A stretch of 64,000 bases of DNA from DATIYF01 sp035517775 (GTDB lineage Bacteria; Acidobacteriota; Terriglobia; Terriglobales; Acidobacteriaceae), in contig DATIYF010000076.1 in assembly GCA_035517775.1 (NCBI GenBank), positions 1 to 64,000 on the forward strand. Reading direction: 5' to 3'. The position numbers and the translations under genes are program-made. Below are positions 57,512 through 64,000 of the stretch, piece after piece. Position 1 is the stretch's first letter. Each line of letters begins with the position of its first letter. The notes under the pieces were generated by a model. The model did not search any database. It worked only from the letters and a program-made list of their open reading frames with translations, and was not told where the DNA came from.

Positions 57512-58588
57512 TTATCCGGCCGCGGTACGCTGAGCCGCCGGAGCGAAGCAGTCTTCGAAGGCCTCGGCGATGGTGTAGCGGATCACTTTCTCGTAGTCCT
57601 TGCCCAGGTATTCGCGCAGTTTATCGGTCTTCATAATGTACTCGCCGATCATGTAGGGGGCGGCCTGGGGGGGAATGGCAGAGATGCCTGACTCCCACAG
57701 CAGCTCGAGAGTCATACGGAAAGCCCACTTGCCGGGGACGCGCCGCAGCCGGGCATGGGCAATTTCAATGCAGCGGCGAAAGGTCAGGGGCTCGCCGCGG
57801 CCGGCCACGTTGAGAACGGTGATGCGCTGCGGCTCGGGCTCGGTGCGCTGCACGATGTAGGACATGAGGCGGGCCATGTCATCGACGTGCACGAATTGAA
57901 TGCGGTTTTCCAGATAGCGCCGGCCCATGGGGAGGATGCAGGGCAGGCGCTTGCCGCGATTGCGCATGCGCTCGGCGCGCTTGCCCTGGCCGTTGGGCGT
58001 GCCGCGAAAGGCGCCCACCATGTAATTTTCCATGGTCGCGCCGGCGTAGATGTGAGGGCGAAGCACGTACACGCTGCAGCCGCGCAGGCCGGGCGCCCGC
58101 TGCTGGATGACCTTCTCGGCTTCCATTTTGTGCACGGCGTAGGGCAGGGAGTGGGCCGCCATGGGCGCGTCTTCACTGACCGGGGCGGGCAGGGAAGGGC
58201 CGTAAACGGCGACGCTGCTGGGTACGATCAGCTTGCGCATCATGGATTCGTAGCGGTTGGCTTCGGAGATGGCTTCCATGATGCGTGCGATGCCGGCCAC
58301 ATTGATGCGCCACATGTGATCGAGATCGAGGACGCCGGTACGGACCGGATCGAGAACGAAGGCGAGGTGGATCAGGGCCACGGCGCGGACATCGCGCAGC
58401 AGCACCAGCAGCTCGCGGCAGGATTCTTCCGTGCCCAGGTCCATGCGCTCGAAGCGGAGGGGAAGGCTGGTCTTGGGAGGCTTGAAGTCCACGCCCAGGA
58501 CATCGAAGCCAGCCAGCTGGGGCAGCAGGCGCAGCCCGAGGTTGCCGGCGACCCCGGTCACCACAACAGTTGGACTTGCACTCCCCAT
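57512..58588 (-). CDS. NAD-dependent epimerase/dehydratase (SDR family)
   Basis: 358 aa. Extended SDR: VVVTGVAGNLGLRLLPQLAG (GxxGxxG), LIHLAFVLDPVRTG, IVPSSVAVYGPSLPAPVSED, and the catalytic SLPYAVHKMEAEKVI (Tyr-x-x-x-Lys with Lys replaced by a nearby HK arrangement, YAVHK). It probably works on sugar nucleotides; substrate unknown. Convergent with ubiE with a 3-bp gap. Confidence 0.85.
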   Translation of the reverse strand: MGSASPTVVVTGVAGNLGLRLLPQLAGFDVLGVDFKPPKTSLPLRFERMDLGTEESCRELLVLLRDVRAVALIHLAFVLDPVRTGVLDLDHMWRINVAGIARIMEAISEANRYESMMRKLIVPSSVAVYGPSLPAPVSEDAPMAAHSLPYAVHKMEAEKVIQQRAPGLRGCSVYVLRPHIYAGATMENYMVGAFRGTPNGQGKRAERMRNRGKRLPCILPMGRRYLENRIQFVHVDDMARLMSYIVQRTEPEPQRITVLNVAGRGEPLTFRRCIEIAHARLRRVPGKWAFRMTLELLWESGISAIPPQAAPYMIGEYIMKTDKLREYLGKDYEKVIRYTIAEAFEDCFAPAAQRTAAG

Positions 58589-58886
58589 GCAGTGGCCGCC
58601 ATGCCGCCTTCAGGGCAGGGCAAAGTTCTCCGAAGAAAGATGCCGCCGTCAGCGCTCTGTCGTAAGCCTTCAGCTGGAGCAACGGCACTGCCTGAGGGCT
58701 GAGGGCTGAGCGTTGGCGGCTTCAGCATCGGAAATCCTAACATAGGCCACGGCCGCCGAATGGTTACCGTAAGCCCACACCCCGAGGGTCATCGGTGGCC
58801 GGCCGGGCCTGCCGCTCAAGGCGCTGGTGGCCAGGTGGGAAGCGGGCTGACTTGGCGCAAAGCTGATCTCCAGCGATAATTTCTGC
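58589..58886. other. Divergent intergenic region
   Basis: 298 bp between the epimerase (minus) and the CDF transporter (plus), where both promoters must lie. A short-word stretch (CTGAGGGCTGAGGGCTGAGC, about 58690-58710) resembles decayed repeats. No gene is recognised. Confidence 0.3.
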
Positions 58887-60317
58887 ATGGCTGAAAGCTC
58901 CGTCATTTACGGGCCCGGGTCCATGCGCGCGGAGAAGCGCGCGGTGGCGGGAAGCTCGGTGCTGGCGGCGGTGGCGATCACCGCGCTCAAGATCGTGGTG
59001 GGAATCAGCACGGGCAGCCTGGGCATACTCTCGGAGGCGGCGCACTCCGCTCTGGACCTGATTGCGGCCATCGTGACTTTGCTTTCCGTGCGGCTCTCGG
59101 ATAAGCCCGCCGACGCCGAACATCAATACGGGCATGGCAAGGTGGAGAATTTTTCCGCGTTCATTGAGACCGGCCTGCTGCTTTTGACCTGCGTGTGGAT
59201 CGTCTATGAAGCCGTGGACCGGCTGTTTTTCCGCCATGTGCAGATCGAGCCGAGCGTGGCGGCTTTTGTGGTCATGTTCATTTCCATGGGGGTGGATTTC
59301 TGGCGTTCGCGGGCACTGGGGCGCATCGCCGCCAAATACGACAGCCAGGCGCTGGAGGCGGATGCACTGCACTTCTCGACTGACATCTGGTCGAGCGGGG
59401 TGGTGGTTCTGGGCCTTTTGCTGGTGCTGGCCGGCCGCGCCTACCACGTCGCCTGGATGCGCGACGCTGATCCTATAGCGGCGCTTTTTGTCGCCGGGGT
59501 GGTGGTATATGTGAGCAGCCGGCTGGCCCGCAAGACGGTAGATGCTCTGCTGGATGCCGCCCCGGCCGAGGTTCGCGGAAAGATCATTGACGCGGTCTCG
59601 CGGGTGGAGGGCCTGCTGGAAATAGACCGCGTGCGCATCCGGCGGGCAGGGAACAAGTATTTTGCCGACCTCTCGGTTGGCCTGGCGCGCAATGTGACGT
59701 TTCAACACTCGGAGCAGGTGGCCGACGCCGTCGCCGACGCGGTGCACGGGGTTCTTCCGGATGCCGACGTGGTGGTGCACTCGGTGCCGCGGCCGCCGCG
59801 CACCGAAAATATCTTCGATCGCATCCGCGCCGTGGCTTCGCGGCACAACTTCAATGTCCACGATGTGAGCGTGCAGGACCTGAGCGGCCATTTGCACGTG
59901 GAGCAGCACCTGGAACTCGATGAGAGCCTCAGCCTGAAAGAAGCGCATGACCGGGTGAGCCTGCTGGAGACCGAAATCCGCAGCGACGTGCCCGAGATCG
60001 CCTCTATCGTGACCCACATCGAAAGCGAGCCGGCGACCATCGAGAGCGGCGATGAGATTCTGCGCGATGCCGAGCTGGAAAAGCGGCTGAAGGTCATTGC
60101 CTCCGGGTTCCCGGAAGTTCTCGACATGCATGATGTGCGCATCAAGCGGGTGCGCGGGCGTCTCTATGTCTCCTGCCACTGCACGCTCTCGGATGAGCTG
60201 CGCCTTTCCCGCGTGCATGACATTTCGACCGAGCTTGAAACCCGCTTTAAGCAGGAGGCGCCGCAGTTGTTTCGCGTGCTGATTCACCCTGAGCCGAGTA
60301 CGGATAACCGGCGGTAG
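58887..60317 (+). CDS. Cation diffusion facilitator with three tandem C-terminal domains
   Basis: 476 aa against a usual ~300. Six-helix CDF part (about 20-205): LSEAAHSALDLIAAIVTLLS and LEADALHFSTDIWSSGVVVL hold the Zn-site His/Asp residues. Three consecutive ZT-dimer-like domains follow: about 215-305 (EGLLEIDRVRIRRAGNKYFA), 308-390 (HNFNVHDVSVQDLSGHLHVE) and 392-470 (PEVLDMHDVRIKRVRGRLYV). By family it exports divalent metals such as Zn2+ or Fe2+. The extra domains may add metal sensing. Confidence 0.9.
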   Translation: MAESSVIYGPGSMRAEKRAVAGSSVLAAVAITALKIVVGISTGSLGILSEAAHSALDLIAAIVTLLSVRLSDKPADAEHQYGHGKVENFSAFIETGLLLLTCVWIVYEAVDRLFFRHVQIEPSVAAFVVMFISMGVDFWRSRALGRIAAKYDSQALEADALHFSTDIWSSGVVVLGLLLVLAGRAYHVAWMRDADPIAALFVAGVVVYVSSRLARKTVDALLDAAPAEVRGKIIDAVSRVEGLLEIDRVRIRRAGNKYFADLSVGLARNVTFQHSEQVADAVADAVHGVLPDADVVVHSVPRPPRTENIFDRIRAVASRHNFNVHDVSVQDLSGHLHVEQHLELDESLSLKEAHDRVSLLETEIRSDVPEIASIVTHIESEPATIESGDEILRDAELEKRLKVIASGFPEVLDMHDVRIKRVRGRLYVSCHCTLSDELRLSRVHDISTELETRFKQEAPQLFRVLIHPEPSTDNRR

Positions 60318-60335
60318 TCGCAAGCGGAGGACGCA

Positions 60336-61304
60336 ATCGGCAATCGTGCATCGTCAGTCGCCTACGGAAAGTCCTGGCGGGGCTACGTTTATATCGCCTC
60401 CGCTGCCTTCTGCTGGGGAATTTCGGCAGCCCTGGGGCGGGCGGCTTTCACCGGGCGCTGGCTGCCGCATGCGCTGCGCCCGATTGATCCGTTGATCCTG
60501 GCGCAGACCCGCACCACCTTTGCCTTTCTGCTGCTGGCGCCGATTCTCCTGGCCAGCCGGGGATACCAGCGCCTGCGCCTGCCCGGCCCGGAAATCCTGC
60601 GCATGCTGATACTGGGTGTGTTCGGGGTGGCGGCCTCGAATTACTTCTACTACCTGGCCGTCCAGCGAACCACGGTGGCCACGGCGGTGATTCTGCAATA
60701 CACCGCGCCGGTCTGGGTGCTGCTTTATATGGTGGCGCGCGGGCTGCAAAGCCCCACCTGGCAAAGGATCATGGCGGTCACGCTGGCCATCGTGGGCATC
60801 ATGCTGGTGATCGGTATTTTCAGCGCCGGCGGGTTTCGCCTCGATGGGCTGGGCGTGCTGGCCGCGCTGCTGGCGGCATTTTCTTTCGCCTTCTATAACG
60901 TCGGCGGGCACAGCGTGCTCGCCCGCTACGACCACTGGATGGTGTTGCTGTGGGTCACGCTGGCGGCTTCACTATTCTGGATGGCAGTCAACCCGCCCTG
61001 GAAAATCGCCGCCGCCCACTACGCCGGAAGCCAATGGCTGTTTCTGCTGGTATTTTCCGTGGTTTCGGTGCTGGCCCCATTTTCGTTTTATTTTGCAGGA
61101 TTGCAATATCTTGAGCCCACCCGTGCCGTCATAGTCAGTTGCCTGGAGCCGGTGTTTTCCATCTTGATCGCCGCGCTGACGTTAGGAGAGAGGGTGCGGC
61201 CGCTGCAGGCGCTGGGGGTGCTGCTGGTGCTGGCGGCGATTGTGGTGGTGCAGTCGCCGGACAAGAAGTCGCCGGCCGCGGCGATGGTTGAGCCGATCGA
61301 GTAG
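60336..61304 (+). CDS. EamA-family (DMT) transporter
   Basis: About 322 aa with ten helices in two EamA halves. The frame is open from 60318, and the first helix is clear (GYVYIASAAFCWGISAALGR, about 60381-60440). The first ATG/GTG/TTG is a TTG at 60492 and would cut this helix off. GGAGG (60326-60330) sits 5 nt before an in-frame ATC at 60336, so I use that as the probable rare start. Later blocks: ASNYFYYLAVQRTTVATAVI; LEPTRAVIVSCLEPVFSILI. Probably exports or imports small metabolites; substrate unknown. Confidence 0.8.
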   Translation: MGNRASSVAYGKSWRGYVYIASAAFCWGISAALGRAAFTGRWLPHALRPIDPLILAQTRTTFAFLLLAPILLASRGYQRLRLPGPEILRMLILGVFGVAASNYFYYLAVQRTTVATAVILQYTAPVWVLLYMVARGLQSPTWQRIMAVTLAIVGIMLVIGIFSAGGFRLDGLGVLAALLAAFSFAFYNVGGHSVLARYDHWMVLLWVTLAASLFWMAVNPPWKIAAAHYAGSQWLFLLVFSVVSVLAPFSFYFAGLQYLEPTRAVIVSCLEPVFSILIAALTLGERVRPLQALGVLLVLAAIVVVQSPDKKSPAAAMVEPIE

Positions 61305-61373
61305 ATCCCTTCGCACTTGCCGGTTCGCAGTTCTCAGACACTGGCAGCCGCCTGAGACCTGGGAACTGATTGC

Positions 61374-62330
61374 TCAGGAAATCTTGTGAGAGCGGCAGGC
61401 GAGCAGATGAAAATATCGTCTCGCCCGCTTCACGTCGCGGGCTATCTGCTCGCGCAGGCTTTCGATGGAGGGAAACTTGATCTCATCGCGAATGCGATCG
61501 AGAAAGTAGAGTTCGACTTCGGTCTCGGGCGTCAGCTCCAGGGGATGAAAATTCAGCAGATGCGTCTCGATGGCGAACAAGTCCGCCCCGAAGGTCGGAC
61601 GGTTGCCGACGTTGGTTACCGAATCGAAGCACTCCTGCGCTACCTGCGTACGGGTAATGTACACGCCGTCTTTTGGGACTATCTCTTCATAACGGCTGAG
61701 GTTGATGGTGGGAACGGTGTATTTCGAGCCGTAGCCGCGCCCCCGCCCGGGAGTGGAAAGAATCGAGAAAGGGCGCCCCAGCAGGTGCCGCGCCCGGCTC
61801 ACGCGGCCTTCGGCCAACAACTTGCGAATCTGGGTGCTGGAGACCGATTCCCGGCGCAAACACATCTCGGGATAAACGTAAACCTCAAAGCCCATCTCGC
61901 GGCCGAGTTCCGTCAGCAGAGTGACATCGCCCGCCGCCTTGTGGCCGAAGTGGAAGTTATAGCCTTCATGCACCTCGCGGGCATGGAGTTTCTTCTTCAG
62001 AATGCGCTCGGCGAACTGGCGCGGCGTAAGCAGGGAAAGATCGCGGGTGAAGGGCAGAAGCAAGACTGCGTCCAGCCCGGCCGCTTCCAGCAGGCGAAGC
62101 TTTTCCGGGGTAGAGGTAAGCAGCTTAAGGCCGGAGTCTGGCCGCAGGATGCGCATCGGGTGCGGCTCAAAGGTGACTGCCATAGCTTTGGCGCCCTGTT
62201 CTGCTGCCCGCTGGATGATTTGCGCCAGCACGTGGCGATGGGCGCGGTGCACGCCATCAAAATTTCCTACGCTCACCAGGGCCGGTCCAAAATCGGCCGG
62301 CACATCGTCGAGTTTGTGAAAGACGCGCAT
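61374..62330 (-). CDS. ribF: Bifunctional riboflavin kinase/FAD synthetase
   Basis: About 318 aa from the ATG at 62330 (MRVFHKLDDVPADFGPALVS); a longer frame to 62408 lacks support. N-terminal FAD synthetase with VSVGNFDGVHRAHRHVLAQI and the ISSTQIRKLLAEGRVSRARH nucleotide site; C-terminal riboflavin kinase (about 180-310; GYGSKYTVPTINLSRYEEIV, YITRTQVAQE, TNVGNRPTFGADLFAIETHL). Makes FMN then FAD. It lies downstream of an MBL hydrolase gene on the same strand. Confidence 0.95.
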   Translation of the reverse strand: MRVFHKLDDVPADFGPALVSVGNFDGVHRAHRHVLAQIIQRAAEQGAKAMAVTFEPHPMRILRPDSGLKLLTSTPEKLRLLEAAGLDAVLLLPFTRDLSLLTPRQFAERILKKKLHAREVHEGYNFHFGHKAAGDVTLLTELGREMGFEVYVYPEMCLRRESVSSTQIRKLLAEGRVSRARHLLGRPFSILSTPGRGRGYGSKYTVPTINLSRYEEIVPKDGVYITRTQVAQECFDSVTNVGNRPTFGADLFAIETHLLNFHPLELTPETEVELYFLDRIRDEIKFPSIESLREQIARDVKRARRYFHLLACRSHKIS

Positions 62331-62404
62331 GCTATGGATTTCTCGCTGTGCTCCTCTGCGTTCTTTTGAGGCTAGCCTTTCTCCCCGCGAAAGCGGTGGC
62401 TCCT

Positions 62405-63175
62405 TCAAATCTCAAATTCCATCTTCATCCCGTCATATGACAGTTGAACATTCTGCGGCAGGGCAGCGTTCGTCGCCTTGTGAGGCAGGTCATGACAGAT
62501 GTGGGTAAAGAACGCGCGCTTCGGCTTCACCCGCTCCACGATTGCCAGCGATGCCTCCACCGTCGAATGCGTGGGATGCGGCTTATAGCGCAGCGCGTCC
62601 AGGAACAGAATGTCCAGGTCCTGCAGCAGGGTGAATGATTCCTCGGGAACGGTGCTGTGATCGGTCAAGTACGCCGCCGAGCCAAAACGGAAGCCGAAGA
62701 TTTCAGCGTCGCCGTGCAGCACGCGCACCGGCTGGAAGCAGGCGCCGAACAGTTCGAATGGGCCCTCGATGGTCTTCAGTTCCACTTGCGCCAGCCCGCC
62801 GAACTTGTAATTGGCGTCGAAGATGTAGCGGAACATGTTGCGCAGCAAGCTGGCAGACTCGGCGCTGGCATAGAGCGGGATCTTATTTGGCCGGTGAAAG
62901 CTCAACGGCCGCACATCGTCGAGCCCCAGGATGTGGTCGGCGTGCGCGTGGGTGTAGAGCACCGCGTCCAATTGCCGGATATGCTCGCGAATCGCCTGCT
63001 CGCGAAAGTCGGGAGTGGTGTCAATGAGCACGACCTTGCCCGCGTACTCAAGCAGAACTGAGGGCCGGGTGCGGCGGTCGTGCGGGTCGGAGGAATGGCA
63101 CACGGCGCAGTCGCAGCCGATGGTGGGCACGCCCATGGATGTGCCGCTGCCCAGCACGGTGAGCCTGGCCTGCAT
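62405..63175 (-). CDS. MBL-fold metallo-hydrolase (PhnP-like)
   Basis: 256 aa. Metal ligands: LYTHAHADHILGLDDVRPLS (HxHxDH), LHGDAEIFG-region and LTDHSTVP, with DALRYKPHPTHSTVEASLAI near the end. The N-terminal GSGTSMGVPTIGCDCAVCHS holds a Cys cluster (CDCAVC) that may bind a structural zinc, as in PhnP and related phosphodiesterases. Substrate unknown. It precedes ribF and follows the DUF1844 gene by 3 bp. Confidence 0.88.
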   Translation of the reverse strand: MQARLTVLGSGTSMGVPTIGCDCAVCHSSDPHDRRTRPSVLLEYAGKVVLIDTTPDFREQAIREHIRQLDAVLYTHAHADHILGLDDVRPLSFHRPNKIPLYASAESASLLRNMFRYIFDANYKFGGLAQVELKTIEGPFELFGACFQPVRVLHGDAEIFGFRFGSAAYLTDHSTVPEESFTLLQDLDILFLDALRYKPHPTHSTVEASLAIVERVKPKRAFFTHICHDLPHKATNAALPQNVQLSYDGMKMEFEI

Positions 63176-63178
63176 CGG

Positions 63179-63745
63179 TTAAGTCCCCGTCTTGTTGGCC
63201 GGAGCCTGCGGCGGGCGGGAGAGGGCGTTGGTCACTTCCACGTACGCCATGCGCAGCTCGTAGAGAGAGTTCTGCAGAAAATTTTCTTCCGAAGTTTTCA
63301 GATTGCCTTTGGTCTTTTCCGCCAGCAGGCTGAGGGTATCAATGGTCTGGCGCGCGCCGATCAAGTCAATGCGCGGCTGCCCGCCCTCTTCGTGCATCAG
63401 CCCGAGCTGCAGCATGGCGGTCATGTAAAGCGAGGCCAGAAAGCGCTCGAAGGTCATCTCCAGCTCTTTGGCGGAGTGGCCGCTGAGCTCGACCCGAGTA
63501 TCCATTTCCTTGGATGACTTGCGATACGCGTCGGCCTGCTGGCGCTGCTCTTCGGCGGTGGGCGGCGGAGGCATTGCGCTTTCCGCCGCGCCGGTTTCGA
63601 TGGGGCGCTCGGGCGCGGCCGGCTTGGGCTTGGCGGCTGGTTCGGCGGAAGCCACTTCTTCGGCAGATTCCTGCCGCAGTTCACCCTCCGAGGTAAACAA
63701 CCGCCGGTCGCTTACGGTAAAGCCATCCTGTTTCTTCTCAGCCAT
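63179..63745 (-). CDS. DUF1844-domain protein
   Basis: About 188 aa from the ATG at 63745 (MAEKKQDGFTVSDRRLFTSE). A Pro/Ala-rich linker (about 25-80) leads to the DUF1844 core: FERFLASLYMTAMLQLGLMH, IDLIGARQTIDTLSLLAEKT and LYELRMAYVEVTNALS. Family function unknown. It sits 3 bp from the MBL gene, so they are probably one transcript with ribF. Confidence 0.85.
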   Translation of the reverse strand: MAEKKQDGFTVSDRRLFTSEGELRQESAEEVASAEPAAKPKPAAPERPIETGAAESAMPPPPTAEEQRQQADAYRKSSKEMDTRVELSGHSAKELEMTFERFLASLYMTAMLQLGLMHEEGGQPRIDLIGARQTIDTLSLLAEKTKGNLKTSEENFLQNSLYELRMAYVEVTNALSRPPQAPANKTGT

Positions 63746-63800
63746 AAGTTTATCCATTTATCCATCAAGGCGCGGCAGATTGGCGCCCGCTCAAACCAGA

Positions 63801-64000
63801 TCACAGCGGAATCGCAAACGCGGCGATCACGGAAACTGCAATCACCGCTATGGAAATTCCATAGCCCGGCCGGCTGGCCATGAGCAGAACAATACCCAGG
63901 CCCAGCCACAGCCGCAGGCGAAAGGAAGTGCGCAGGAGCGGAGCCCGCACCCGGCCTTCTACCTCGCCCGGCAATGGCCCGCTTCCTTCCATGCTGGCCT
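63801..64000 (-). CDS. Small membrane protein, partial or with start near window end
   Basis: The frame ends at 63801 and can start at the ATG at 63992 or beyond the window. Visible: MEGSGPLPGEVEGRVRAPLL, then two helices (about 28-45: LWLGLGIVLLMASRPG; 48-63: IAVIAVSVIAAFAIPL). The upstream codons remain open to the right edge, so a longer protein cannot be excluded. No family recognised. Confidence 0.45.
   Translation of the reverse strand, partial: ASMEGSGPLPGEVEGRVRAPLLRTSFRLRLWLGLGIVLLMASRPGYGISIAVIAVSVIAAFAIPL

Noticed and set aside
58764..60323. Minus-strand ORF of 519 codons opposite the CDF transporter
   Set aside because: Antisense shadow, composition-driven; the plus strand carries the clear transporter.
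1..64000. CRISPR arrays, rRNA or tRNA genes
   Set aside because: I found no evenly spaced repeats with unique spacers, and I recognised no tRNA or rRNA signature sequence. Software (tRNAscan, Infernal) would be needed for certainty.

Overview
This 64 kb window is a high-GC, gene-dense chromosomal segment. It has no rRNA, tRNA or CRISPR that I can recognise. The gene content points to Acidobacteriota, probably a Terriglobia/Koribacter-like soil organism, although that assignment is inference. Supporting signs are acidobacterial-type secreted proteins (a large Ig-repeat protein and a TPR-secretin), PPK2, DUF1844 and DUF5684 proteins, many small 4-bp-overlapping gene pairs, and intergenic hairpin repeats of the 'GTCATTCCGAGC' kind.

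Layout. 0.3-6.7 kb: an orphan LuxR regulator with a degenerate receiver, PPK2, a secreted cyclase, a decayed RND-pump tail containing a small inversion, and lineage-type secreted proteins. 6.8-16.6 kb: housekeeping genes (NAD synthetase, DsbA-like protein, secretin, citrate synthase, NifS-type desulfurase, mnmA, queF). 16.6-22.5 kb: the Ig-repeat protein and a coupled MFS-glycosyltransferase pair. 22.5-29.7 kb: OB-fold protein, STAS/RsbW pair, methyltransferase with a tiny upstream ORF, then phoH-ybeY-CBS protein-era. 29.7-31.8 kb: an island of three toxin-antitoxin modules (HigBA, VapBC, VapBC-like) with palindromic operators. 31.8-37.7 kb: a lone DppC-type permease, an FAD oxidoreductase gene bracketed by two inverted copies of a TA-flanked MITE-like element, an aldehyde dehydrogenase, and two tiny coupled genes. 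37.8-42.6 kb: an envelope-stress operon (XRE regulator, His-rich NfeD-like protein, DUF1648 protein, flotillin, 54-aa glycine-zipper protein, PspA). 42.7-44.7 kb: a split gene, a DUF433/DUF5615 toxin-antitoxin pair, and an RHH antitoxin whose RelE partner is shattered by frameshifts. 44.7-64 kb: carbonic-anhydrase-like protein, CtpA protease, CsgG-like protein, TatA-TatC-M28 peptidase, TerC, nadB, aroB, ubiE, an epimerase, a CDF transporter with three tandem C-terminal domains, EamA, ribF, an MBL-fold hydrolase and a DUF1844 protein.

How genes work together. The clearest multi-gene system is the operon at 37885-42608. It joins a regulator, membrane-microdomain proteins (NfeD-like plus flotillin) and the PspA membrane-repair scaffold, which suggests sensing and repair of membrane damage. 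NifS and MnmA probably supply tRNA 2-thiouridine. NadB and NadE are two steps of NAD synthesis. TatA and TatC form a minimal twin-arginine translocase. The toxin-antitoxin genes, the MITEs and the degenerate pieces mark two places (about 29.7-34.8 kb and 42.7-44.7 kb) where accessory DNA has accumulated between otherwise ordinary genes.
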